A stretch of DNA of 64,000 bases from JBEKHT01 sp050012135 (GTDB lineage: Bacteria > Chloroflexota > Anaerolineae > Anaerolineales > RBG-16-64-43), in the NCBI GenBank assembly GCA_050012135.1, contig JBEKHT010000003.1:61660-125659 (forward strand), written 5' to 3'. The notes below the pieces were generated by a model that worked only from the letters and a program-made list of their open reading frames with translations, was not told where the DNA came from and made no database searches. Of the stretch, positions 1 through 7,981 are shown in pieces; position 1 is the first letter of the stretch, and each line of letters starts with the position of its first letter. Both the position numbers and the translations under genes were made by a program.

Positions 1-1397
1 GAGAGCTTCTCCAGCACCGCCTTTTGTTCCGGAGTGGCCGGGGCGTCTATCCGCTCGTAAACCGGCTCACCGAACTCGCGGGTGAGTTCTTGGTAGATTT
101 CGCCAGGATCTCGGTCCATCCGGGCCGTAATCTCCGCCGCGAGCAAGGCCGGGACGATCCCGTCTTTGTCCGTTGTCCAGACGCTGCCATCCCGACGGAC
201 AAACGACGCCCCCGCACTCTCTTCCCCGCCGAAGCCAAGCGAGCCGTCCAGCAGGACTTCCACGAACCACTTGAACCCAACCGGCACCTCGTAGAGCTTC
301 CGCCCCAGCTTGGCAGTGACGTGATCAATCATCCGGCTGCTCACCACCGTCTTGCCAACCGCCGCTTCCGTGCGCCACTTCGGTCGGTGCTGGTATAGAT
401 AGAAGATGGCGACCGCAAGGTAGTGGTTGGGCGGCAGCAGTCCTGCGCTCCGGGTGACAATCCCGTGCCGGTCGTGGTCGGTATCGCAGGCGAAGGCGAT
501 CTCGAAGCGATCCTTCAGGTCGATCAGTCTCTGCATGGCATAAGGCGAGGAGGGGTCCATGCGGATCTGGCCGTCCCAATCCACCGTCATAAAGCGGAAG
601 GTGGGATCGACCGCCGGGTTGACGACCGTCAGGTTCAACCCGTAGCGTTCGGCGATCGGTCCCCAGTAATGGACTCCTGCCCCGCCGAGGGGATCGACCC
701 CCAGGCCGATCTTTGCCGCGCGGATCACGTCCATGTCCAAAACACTGGCGAGATCAGCGATGTAGGCATTGAGATAATCGTAGCGGTGCGTCGCGGCGGC
801 GCGCAGGGCCTTCTCCAGAGAAATCCTCTTCACGCCCTTCAGCCGGCTCTCGAGAAACTCATTGGCCTTGGCTTCGATCCAGCTGGTGACAACGCTCTCC
901 GCCGGACCCCCGTTCGGCGGGTTGTACTTGAAGCCGCCCTCAGGGGGCGGATTGTGGGAAGGTGTGATGACGATCCCATCGGCAAGACCGGTCTTGCGCC
1001 CGCGGTTATGGGTGAGGATCGCGAGGGAAATGGCAGGGGTCGGCGTATATTCGTCCCCTTCTGCGACCATCACTTCGACGTCATTGGCGGCCAGCACTTC
1101 CAGTGCACTGGCCAGAGCCGGCACCGAGAGCGCATGCGTATCCATACCGAGGAACAGAGGGCCATCGATTTTCTGCCGTTTTCGGTACAAGCAAATGGCC
1201 TGACTGATGGCAAGGATGTGCCATTCGTTAAAGGATTTCTCGAACGCCGAACCGCGATGCCCCGAGGTGCCAAACGCAACCCGCTGCTCCGGGACCGAGG
1301 CATCCGGCGTGTCCGCATAATAGGCTGTGACGAGGTTGGGTACATTGACCAGTGAGGCTGGGTCGGCAGGCTTTCCTGCAAGAGGGTTGACTTTCAT
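1..1397 (-). CDS. pgm: Phosphoglucomutase (alpha-D-glucose phosphate-specific), 5' part only
   Basis: Interconverts glucose-1-phosphate and glucose-6-phosphate in the cytosol. The gene starts at 1397 (ATG preceded by GGGGGAGG) and runs off the left edge, so about 465 N-terminal residues are visible and the C-terminus is missing. The N-terminal GTSGHRGS motif and the phosphoserine loop TPSHNPPPEGG (Ser147) fit the long Pgm subfamily (E. coli Pgm, Ser146), as does the conserved GGEESAG stretch near the edge. I saw no internal stop. Its product glucose-6-phosphate is the substrate of the inositol-3-phosphate synthase at 9.8 kb, a possible metabolic link, although the gene is transcribed away from that cluster. 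An in-frame ATG at 1415 is a less likely start because it lacks a ribosome binding site. Confidence 0.92.
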   Translation of the reverse strand, partial: MKVNPLAGKPADPASLVNVPNLVTAYYADTPDASVPEQRVAFGTSGHRGSAFEKSFNEWHILAISQAICLYRKRQKIDGPLFLGMDTHALSVPALASALEVLAANDVEVMVAEGDEYTPTPAISLAILTHNRGRKTGLADGIVITPSHNPPPEGGFKYNPPNGGPAESVVTSWIEAKANEFLESRLKGVKRISLEKALRAAATHRYDYLNAYIADLASVLDMDVIRAAKIGLGVDPLGGAGVHYWGPIAERYGLNLTVVNPAVDPTFRFMTVDWDGQIRMDPSSPYAMQRLIDLKDRFEIAFACDTDHDRHGIVTRSAGLLPPNHYLAVAIFYLYQHRPKWRTEAAVGKTVVSSRMIDHVTAKLGRKLYEVPVGFKWFVEVLLDGSLGFGGEESAGASFVRRDGSVWTTDKDGIVPALLAAEITARMDRDPGEIYQELTREFGEPVYERIDAPATPEQKAVLEKL

Positions 1398-2074
1398 CGG
1401 CTCCTCCCCCGTCATGATGTTTCCCCTTGCGAATGCTCGTTACGTGACAGCCCAATGGGGATCAGAATGCGATCACGCCAGTTTCGTCTTATGAATCAGG
1501 GTAATGATTGGCAAGGCAAGTCCACCAGTTTCTCCCATGGCTTCTTCAGGAACGAATGGATCCGGCCGCGACTCGCAACCGTTCAGCCAGACCCCCCAGC
1601 GGATCGCCCTTGCCGTGAGCACATCGGTTTCAGGTGAGAGCACGGCCTGCTGGATTGGATGCTGAGATCTGAAGAAGACAACGTAGATGAATTATATCCG
1701 TTGCTTGGACTCTAATACAGAAACTTCCCACCCGCATCAATCGATCGGGGAGTGTTTGCCTCCACCAGTTGGGGGATGGAGAGGAATCGGGCGACAGGCT
1801 TGTTCCCGCCAACAATGAGCCAGTTGAAATGGCCGCCACGGGCCATCGTCTTCTTCGTTGAATCTGGGGCACACGATTCCTGTCCTGGGGGGAGGAAGCA
1901 AACCCAGACAGCACACTGGGCCGAGGCAACGCAGTTTCGTCCGAAGTTCATGCTGAGGCAGGAGGGGGTTGTTTGAATTAGAAAACGATTCCCCGGGACG
2001 GGAAAATCACCTCCTCGCCTGCCACAATGCAAGAGATTTACGATAGAACCGGGTTTTCACTAACTGGGTCCGGA
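1398..2074. other. Intergenic stretch without recognisable gene
   Basis: About 680 bases between the pgm start and the transposase remnant. Short open frames exist on both strands but none resembles a known family or has a convincing ribosome binding site. The pgm promoter should lie in its left part, reading leftwards. The rest is probably degraded mobile-element DNA; this is inference. Confidence 0.4.
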
Positions 2075-2700
2075 TGACGTAATCCAGCAGCAATCCCGCC
2101 CCACGCCAGAATGGGTCAACCTTCCTCGACACCGACTCCCTGCGGGTATGGGCCCATCACTTTCTCCCCGTCATCGATCTCTTCTTGCGGCAGATCTACA
2201 AGACTTTCTTCATCATGGAGCTCCGTTCGCGGCACGTGTTCACTTGGGTGTCAGCTCCCATCCAACCGACGCCTGGCTGGCAAAGCCACTTCGGGAAGCC
2301 ACTCCGCATGGCCAAACGCCTCGTTTTCTGCTTCGCGACCGGGATGGCAATCACGGAGGAGCCTTGGCACGAGCCGACAAGGGAAGCTCAATTGAAATCC
2401 TGAAGGCACCCTGGCGCCCTCCGAAAGCCAACGCGGCCTGCAAACGGTTCCTGGAGATTGTAAGGGGAGAATGCCTCGCTCACTTGCTATTCGTCGGAGA
2501 AAGACATTTGCATCGCCTGGTCTACTAATACATCGACCACTTCAACCGAGCCCAGCCGCACCAGGGGATTGGGCAGAAGATTCCTGGCAGGATCGCATCC
2601 GAGCGAGCTGCCCAGGAAGGAGGGAAGATACTCGCCCTTGCTGCCCCTTGACGGATTGCAAACGACTACCGGCACCCAGCGTGGGCCAGGAACTCACCTG
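2075..2700 (+). pseudogene. Decayed integrase-core (rve) transposase
   Basis: Pieces of a DDE integrase-type transposase are spread over three frames with frameshifts and an internal TAA near 2526. Recognisable segments are a tract near 2190-2260 (FIMELRSRHVFTWVS), then HPTDAWLAKPLREATPHG, then RDRDGNHG at the second catalytic region, then PKANAACKRFLEIVRGECL and the C-terminal HFNRAQPHQGIGQKIPG. The usual catalytic Glu of the ANAICERF motif is Lys here and the first Asp is also lost, so the protein would be inactive even if the frame were repaired. No terminal inverted repeats were identified. Belongs to the IS481/IS3-like integrase-core group; exact family not assigned. Confidence 0.8.
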
Positions 2701-2751
2701 AGGGGCTCAGACGGGGTCTTCGACCACCCCAGGGAACGGTGAATGTCGAAA

Positions 2752-2789
2752 TTTGTTGAAACTTGTAAAGATTGACAAAGTTCGACAAA
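2752..2789. promoter_or_regulatory. Inverted repeat, candidate DeoR operator
   Basis: Left arm TTTGTTGAAACTTGT (2752-2766) and right arm ACAAAGTTCGACAAA (2775-2789) match at 12 of 15 positions when one is inverted, with 8 bases between. A shorter TGTCGAA (2745) / TTCGACA (2781) pair overlaps it. The repeat covers the -35 element of the promoter in front of the DeoR gene, which is where an autorepressor would bind. That DeoR is the binding protein is inference. Confidence 0.55.
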
Positions 2790-2800
2790 CCAGATAGGAT
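2772..2800 (+). promoter_or_regulatory. Sigma-70-type promoter of the polyol-phosphate cluster
   Basis: Perfect -35 TTGACA (2772-2777), 17-base spacer, -10 TAGGAT (2795-2800). It lies 48 bases upstream of the DeoR start and is the only strong promoter seen before the gene series from 2848 onward. Confidence 0.6.
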
Positions 2801-2847
2801 GGCCGTGCTTCAACCGTTGCCACCCTCACCCGTCCGAGAGCAAGGCG

Positions 2848-3633
2848 ATGATCATCTTCGAGCGACGCCAGCGCCTAATGACCATCCTGCGAGAGCAGCC
2901 TGGGATCCGCGTCCCGGAGGTCGCCGAACTCTTGGGGGTTTCTGAGGGGACTATCCGCAACGACCTCAACTCCCTTGCCGGGTCGGGGCAGGTGAGGCGT
3001 GTGCGCGGAGGCGGCGTCCTCTTGGATGAGCAGCAGGACCGCAGGCCCATTTTCGCCACGCGTGTGATGACCCACCGCACCGCCAAGCAATCCATTGGCC
3101 AGCAGGCGGCCCGTCTGGTAAGTGACAACGACTCGGTGATGCTGGATTCCAGCACCACCTCGTACTACCTGGCCTGCTGCCTCAAAGAGCGCCGCGACCT
3201 GACCGTTATCACCAACGGTATCGAGTCGGCCCGTGAGTTGGCGAAAGACCCTTCCAACACGGTCATCCTGCTGGGAGGCGTCCTGCGCACCGACGGGACC
3301 GCCACGAGCGTGCCGATGGGCGAGCAATTCCTCGGCGATTACCACATCAAGACTGCCTTCGTCTCCTGCAGCGGGTTCACCCCCGAGGGCGGCCTGGTGG
3401 AGGTCGACATCTACGAGGCCCAGATCAAGCGCAAAGTGATCGCCAGCTCGGGTAGCACGGTCGCCTTGATCGATGCCACCAAGTTCGGCCGCATGGACCT
3501 GACCGTCTTCGCCCGCGCGAACCAGATCACCCACCTGTTCACCGACCGCGGCCTCTCCCCGGAGTGGGTCGAAAAACTGAAGCAGGCCGGGGTTCCTTTC
3601 ACAGTGTGCGGGGCAAGAACGGAGCCGCCATGA
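2848..3633 (+). CDS. DeoR/GlpR-family transcriptional regulator 1
   Basis: Cytosolic repressor expected to control the downstream operon and itself. The 261-residue protein has the DeoR N-terminal winged helix (ERRQRLMTILREQPGIRVPE, then VSEGTIRNDLNSL as recognition helix) and a DeoR C-terminal sugar-phosphate sensor domain (SVMLDSSTTSYYLA, VITNGIESARELA, DATKFGRMD). The length is normal. It is closely similar to the second DeoR at 16.0 kb, so the two regulators are paralogues and may share effectors or operators. The stop overlaps the start of the next gene (ATGA), indicating translational coupling. The effector is probably a sugar phosphate of this pathway; its identity cannot be read from sequence. 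Confidence 0.9.
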   Translation: MIIFERRQRLMTILREQPGIRVPEVAELLGVSEGTIRNDLNSLAGSGQVRRVRGGGVLLDEQQDRRPIFATRVMTHRTAKQSIGQQAARLVSDNDSVMLDSSTTSYYLACCLKERRDLTVITNGIESARELAKDPSNTVILLGGVLRTDGTATSVPMGEQFLGDYHIKTAFVSCSGFTPEGGLVEVDIYEAQIKRKVIASSGSTVALIDATKFGRMDLTVFARANQITHLFTDRGLSPEWVEKLKQAGVPFTVCGARTEPP

Positions 3634-4880
3634 CCGATATTCCCCTCTACCTCGGCGAGGACGCCGTGTCTGCCCTGGTCCAGTACTGCGCCGCGCAGGG
3701 CCTGGGCCGCTTCCTGCTGGTGGCGGATAGCAACACCTATCCGGTCTTGGGTCAGAAGGTGGAAGCGGCGCTCAAGGGCCACGGCTGGGATATCCGGTCG
3801 GTCGTCTTCAGCGAGCCGGCCGTCGTCCCCGACGAGGAGTTCATCTTCCAGGTTCTGCTGCAGGCCGACGACGTCGAGCGCACGTACCTGGCGGTTGGCT
3901 CGGGCACGCTGACCGACATCACCCGCATTGTAAGCCACCGGACCCGCTGCCGGTTCATTTCCGTGCCGACCGCGCCCTCGGTGGACGGCTTCACCTCGCC
4001 GAGCGCCTCGCTGGTCGTGCGGCGCATCAAGAAAACGGTCATGGCCCAGCCGCCTGTGGCGGTTTTCGCCGACCTGCCAACCCTGGTGGCCGCCCCGCAG
4101 ATAATGATCGCCGCCGGCTACGGCGATATCCTGGGCAAGTCCATCGCCCTGGCCGACTGGCGGCTTGGGCATCTCCTCTGGGACGAGCCCTACAGCCCCG
4201 AGATCGCCGCCCGCGTGCGCGCCACGCTGGCTGCCTGCATCGAGGCGACGGACGAAATCGGCCGAGCCTCGCCCGCCGGGATCCGCAAGCTCATGTTCAG
4301 CCTGGTCGATTCGGGCTTGTGCATGCTGGACTTCGGCAACTCGCGCCCGGCTGCCGGGTGCGAGCATTACATGTCCCACTGCCTGGAGATGAAGCTGCTG
4401 CGCGAGGGTCGCCCTGCCGTTTTGCACGGCGCCAAGGTGGGAATGTGCTCGCTGCTGGCGGCGGAACTCTACGCCCGGCTCAGGCAGCTGGACCGCGCCC
4501 AGGCAGTGACCCGGCTTGCAGCTGCCGCGCAGCCGGAGCGCACCGCCGATATGCAGCGCATCCGGCAGGCCTTCGGCCCGATCGCCGAGAGCCTGTTCGT
4601 CGAGCAGGCCCCCTTCCTGGACATGACCGCCGCAGACTTCGACCGGCTCAAGCAGCGTATCCTCGAGCACTGGGATGAAGTCCAGGCCCTGGCGGCGGAG
4701 GTGCCCGCGCCGGAAAAACTGGCGGACCTGCTGGGCCGGGCAGGCGGCGCGACCCGTCCCGCCGGCCTGGGCCTGAGCGACGAGGAAGTGCAGCAGGCCC
4801 TGACCGAATCCCACTTTCTGCGCAACCGTTTCACAATCTGCAAGCTGGGGCGCATCGTCGGCTTGCCCGGTAGCTCATAG
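3630..4880 (+). CDS. araM: sn-glycerol-1-phosphate dehydrogenase (AraM/EgsA-like)
   Basis: Iron-containing-alcohol-dehydrogenase-like enzyme expected to reduce dihydroxyacetone phosphate to sn-glycerol-1-phosphate with NAD(P)H. The 416-residue protein shows the nucleotide-binding GSGTLTDITR, the SVPTAPSVDGFTS segment and the metal-site region AAGYGDILGK, followed by a helical C-terminal domain with HYMSHCLEMK and LHGAKVGM that would carry the metal-binding His residues. The start at 3630 overlaps the DeoR stop; a longer frame from 3564 would run inside deoR and is unlikely. In bacteria AraM supplies glycerol-1-phosphate for ether-type glycerophosphates, and it is also linked to arabinose operons in Bacillus. 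Here it sits next to a DHAP-producing aldolase. A cyclitol- or other ketose-phosphate substrate cannot be excluded. Confidence 0.85.
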   Translation: MTDIPLYLGEDAVSALVQYCAAQGLGRFLLVADSNTYPVLGQKVEAALKGHGWDIRSVVFSEPAVVPDEEFIFQVLLQADDVERTYLAVGSGTLTDITRIVSHRTRCRFISVPTAPSVDGFTSPSASLVVRRIKKTVMAQPPVAVFADLPTLVAAPQIMIAAGYGDILGKSIALADWRLGHLLWDEPYSPEIAARVRATLAACIEATDEIGRASPAGIRKLMFSLVDSGLCMLDFGNSRPAAGCEHYMSHCLEMKLLREGRPAVLHGAKVGMCSLLAAELYARLRQLDRAQAVTRLAAAAQPERTADMQRIRQAFGPIAESLFVEQAPFLDMTAADFDRLKQRILEHWDEVQALAAEVPAPEKLADLLGRAGGATRPAGLGLSDEEVQQALTESHFLRNRFTICKLGRIVGLPGSS

Positions 4881-4891
4881 GAGGTGTGGCT

Positions 4892-5716
4892 GTGTCTGTC
4901 GAAGCTCCCTATCCTGAATTGGACGAGTACCTGGTCTGGATCGGCGAGGCCGGCTGGCGCATTTCGGAGATCGAGGCCAGTGAAGGCTCGGCCGGCAACA
5001 TCTCGGTCTGCATCGGCTGGCCGGTGGAGATGCGCCGCAAGTTCCCGCTGGCCGAGTCCCTGGACCTGCCCCTGGCGGTCCCCGAGCTGGCCGGGATGAC
5101 CCTGGTCATCACCGGCTCAGGCCGGCGACTGCGGGATGTCATCCAGGACCCGACCGCCAACCTGGGCTGCCTGGTGGTGGACAAGGGCGGCCAGACCGGC
5201 CAGCTCTACACTTCCCCCCGGCGCCTGTTTGCCAACCTGACCAGCGAGCTCAACTCGCACCTGGCCGTCCACCGCGACCAGATTGCCAGCTCGGGTAGCA
5301 ACTTCCACGCCGTCGTCCACGCCCAGCCACGCCACCTGACCTACCTGAGCCACATCCCGAGCTACCAGGACCAGACCTATCTGAGCCAGCACCTGCTGCG
5401 CTGGCAGCCAGAGACGATCATCAACCTGCCGGAGGGCATCGGGTTCGTGCCTTTTAACGTGCCCGGCTCGCAAGCGCTTATGTCCGCCACCCTCGAGATG
5501 TTGCACCAGTACCGGGTGATTGTGTGGGCCAAGCATGGCGTGGTGGCCCGCTCCGACACCTCTGTCAAGCGCGCCTCCGACCGCATCGAGTACGCCGAGA
5601 CAGCCGCCAGCTACGAGTACTTGGACCTGGTGGCGGGTCAGCCCGGCGAAGGCCTGAGCATGGACGAGATCCGCGCCATCTGCAAAGCGTTCAACATCCA
5701 GCAGAGCATCTGTTGA
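4892..5716 (+). CDS. rhaD: L-rhamnulose-1-phosphate aldolase (RhaD-like)
   Basis: Class II zinc aldolase cleaving L-rhamnulose-1-phosphate into dihydroxyacetone phosphate and L-lactaldehyde. The product is 274 residues, the same as E. coli RhaD, and shares the collinear features EGSAGNIS near the N-terminus, VITGSGRRLRDV, DPTANLGCLVVD, the TSELNSHLAVH segment with the catalytic Glu, a His-containing VVHAQPRHL metal region and the WAKHGVVA His. GTG at 4892 is preferred over GTG at 4886 because AGGAGG (4879-4884) is then 7 bases away. It lies 11 bases after araM in the same operon. It is the only intact RhaD-type gene in the window, so the rhamnose locus at 13-24 kb probably depends on it. Confidence 0.8.
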   Translation: MSVEAPYPELDEYLVWIGEAGWRISEIEASEGSAGNISVCIGWPVEMRRKFPLAESLDLPLAVPELAGMTLVITGSGRRLRDVIQDPTANLGCLVVDKGGQTGQLYTSPRRLFANLTSELNSHLAVHRDQIASSGSNFHAVVHAQPRHLTYLSHIPSYQDQTYLSQHLLRWQPETIINLPEGIGFVPFNVPGSQALMSATLEMLHQYRVIVWAKHGVVARSDTSVKRASDRIEYAETAASYEYLDLVAGQPGEGLSMDEIRAICKAFNIQQSIC

Positions 5717-5852
5717 ACCCTGGACGGGAGGCTGCCAACGGAGGATTTCAAACGCAAAGGATCCCAAAACAGAGTCCTTTATTGGTTTTGGATATTTCCG
5801 TCGCGTACCTGGTGGCCTGTGTGTTGAGTTCTATGGTTGAGGAGGAATGATC

Positions 5853-6520
5853 ATGGGTTCCTTGCAAAGATACGCTGCCGAAGTCGACCGGTTCATTTCC
5901 GTGTGCGGCTGGCGCAAAGCCTGTACGTGACCTGCTGCGGCGGCAACCTGGCTTGGAAGCTGGAAGAGAACCTTCTGCGGATTACCCCGACCAAGATGAA
6001 CAAGGGCCTCATTCGCGCCGCGGACCTGGTCTTAATTGACCTGCAGGGCAAGACGGTGGAAGGGACTCTCCGACCGACGAGACACCTATGGATCTCACCT
6101 TTTTCAAGATGCCCGCTGACAGCGCTTCGGTGGTCCATTGCCACCCGGCGGCGACCCGCGCCCTGGCCCTCGCCAAGGGTAAGAACTGGCTGATGCGCCC
6201 GCCCCCGAGGCCACCGTCGAGTGTCGGGCCGGTTCCGCCCGTGCCCTGCGCCGAGCCAATCATCGAGAAGCTGGCCAAGAACTTCGAGCCGTTCCTGCCC
6301 CCTCACAAAGGCTCTATTAGGGAGAACCATGGATTGGTGTCGATGACGCGGCACCCTGGAAACCTACATAAACGTCCAGATCCTGGAGATAACTGCCCAG
6401 ACGCTTGTCCTGGCATTTCAGGCCGACCGGAACTTGAGCAACACCATGCGCCCGCATGACCTGTCCCTGATGGGCGCCCCGGGCGTCAATCCCTCGCTGG
6501 AGGCGCTCTACTTAAGGTAG
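5853..6520 (+). pseudogene. Class II aldolase/adducin gene broken by frameshifts
   Basis: A frame-disrupted copy of the intact aldolase at 23651-24361. It starts with a good GGAGGA site and ATG at 5853 (MGSLQRYAAEVDRFISVCG), shifts frame, continues LYVTCCGGNLAWKLEENLL and TPTKMNKG, shifts again before the FFKMPADSASVVHCHPA stretch, keeps the zinc-site HCH and ENHGLVSM motifs, and ends with LMGAPGVNPSLEALYLR at 6520 after further shifts. At least three frame changes and a loss near GRRRPTGETP are visible relative to the intact paralogue. It would have encoded a roughly 220-residue sugar-phosphate aldolase translated between rhaD and the PHP gene. Confidence 0.88.
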
Positions 6521-6529
6521 GAAACCGCT

Positions 6530-7855
6530 GTGGAAACGCTCACCCGTCTGGAAGCTCAGTTGAACGACTTCTCCTCTGCTAAGCGGGCGCAGGCCCTGGA
6601 GGCGCTGATCGCCGCTGGTGAACCACCCGCCGCCGGTCAGCCAGCCGTCAACCTGCACTGCCATACGTTCTTCTCTTTCAATGCTTTTGGTTATTCTCCC
6701 AGCGGGCTCGCCTGGCTGGCCCGCCAGCGCGGCTTCCGGGCGCTGGGCATCGTCGACTTCGATGTGTTGGACGGGGTGGACGAGTTCCTGGGCGCTTGCG
6801 ACCGCTTGCGGGTGCGCGGTTCGGCCGGCATGGAGACGCGCGTCTTCATTCCCGAGTTTGCCAGCCGCGAAATCAACTCCCCGGGTGAACCGGGGGTGTT
6901 CTACTACATGGGCCTGGGCTTCACCTCCGGCCAGGTCCCGGCTGCCGCGGCTCCCATCCTGGCTGGCATGCGCCGCCGGGCCGAAGAACGCAACCGCAAC
7001 ATGCTGGCCCGCATCAACGCGTTCCTCTCTCCGGTAACCGTGGATTACGAACGTGACGTGCTCCCGCTCACCCCGGCCGGCAACGCCACCGAGCGCCACA
7101 TGCTGGCGGCTTACCTGCGGGCCGCCGCCAGGCGCTTCCCGGACCCGGTCCCCTTCTGGGCTGAAAAGCTCCAGTTGGCGCCCGAGCAGGTTGCCGCCCA
7201 GATCGGGGACGGCGTCAAGTTCGCGAACACGCTGCGGGCGAAGCTGATGAAACGCGGCGGGATCGGGTATGCGCAGCCGGGACCGGAGACGTTCCCGTCC
7301 GTGGATGAAGTCAACCGGCTGATCCTCGCCTGCGGCGCGCTGCCCTGCGCCACCTGGCTGGACGGCACTTCGGCCGGGGAGCAGGCCGTGGAGGAGCTGC
7401 TCAGCCTTTTGATCGGCAAAGGCGCCGTGGCCCTCAACCTCATCCCGGACCGCAACTGGAACATCTCCGACCCCCAGATGCGCCGCTTGAAAGTGCAGAA
7501 GCTGCACGCGGTCGTGGCCCTGGCCGGCAAACTCGACCTGCCCCTCAACGTCGGTACCGAGATGAACGCCCCCGGCCAGAAGCCCGTCGACGATTTCGAG
7601 GCCCCCGAGCTGGCTCCTGTGGGCCAGGCCTTCCTGGACGGCGCGGATTTCATTTACGGCCATACCATCCTGCAGCGGGCGCTGGGCCTTGGCTACCAGA
7701 GCGACTGGGCCAAAAAGCACCTGCCCTCGCGCCGGGAGCGTAACGACTTCTACATCAAGATGGGCCGCCGGGTACCGCCGGGCGTGGACGGTCTGGCAAA
7801 GCTTAAGCAGGCTGGCGTGGAGGCACAGCCCGCCGCGCTGCTGTCGATCGAGTGA
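6530..7855 (+). CDS. Atypical PHP-domain protein
   Basis: 441-residue protein with an N-terminal PHP metallophosphoesterase-like domain. The first metal motif NLHCHTFFSFN is near residue 40, but the second, normally of DHD type, reads GIVDFDVLDG, with Phe in place of His. The third motif GMETRVFIPEF keeps the Glu, and a C-terminal half carries NVGTEMNAPGQ and YGHTIL, which could supply further ligands. PHP proteins hydrolyse phosphate esters such as histidinol phosphate; the substrate here is unknown. The start is GTG at 6530, ten bases after the broken aldolase, so it belongs to the same operon. A phosphatase acting on a polyol or cyclitol phosphate is a reasonable guess from context only. 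Confidence 0.7.
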   Translation: METLTRLEAQLNDFSSAKRAQALEALIAAGEPPAAGQPAVNLHCHTFFSFNAFGYSPSGLAWLARQRGFRALGIVDFDVLDGVDEFLGACDRLRVRGSAGMETRVFIPEFASREINSPGEPGVFYYMGLGFTSGQVPAAAAPILAGMRRRAEERNRNMLARINAFLSPVTVDYERDVLPLTPAGNATERHMLAAYLRAAARRFPDPVPFWAEKLQLAPEQVAAQIGDGVKFANTLRAKLMKRGGIGYAQPGPETFPSVDEVNRLILACGALPCATWLDGTSAGEQAVEELLSLLIGKGAVALNLIPDRNWNISDPQMRRLKVQKLHAVVALAGKLDLPLNVGTEMNAPGQKPVDDFEAPELAPVGQAFLDGADFIYGHTILQRALGLGYQSDWAKKHLPSRRERNDFYIKMGRRVPPGVDGLAKLKQAGVEAQPAALLSIE

Positions 7856-7886
7856 GCAAGTAAATGAAGAACCCGTCGTATCCCGA

Positions 7887-7950
7887 CGTGACCTTCGTGG
7901 TAAGAAAGGGATAAACCTTCCTGTCCCTTCGTGACCTGGGTGGTAGGAAA
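7887..7950. repeat. Two 21-bp direct repeats before the dehydrogenase gene
   Basis: CGTGACCTTCGTGGTAAGAAA (7887-7907; 21 bases) recurs at 7930-7950 with 18 identical positions, the copies being 43 bases apart start to start, about four helical turns. They fill the 126-base gap between the PHP and alcohol dehydrogenase genes, the first large gap in the operon. They may be a regulator site or a leader RNA structure. Confidence 0.45.
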
Positions 7951-7981
7951 CGATTGAAACTCTAACGAGGTAGGTATTCCT

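Noticed and set aside
423..1355. 310-codon plus-strand open frame opposite pgm
   Set aside because: Shadow of the minus-strand phosphoglucomutase; no family resemblance and no ribosome binding site.
3411..4814. 467-codon minus-strand frame
   Set aside because: Antisense of araM; the araM protein has clear motifs, this one is a low-information Gly/Ala/Arg-rich translation.
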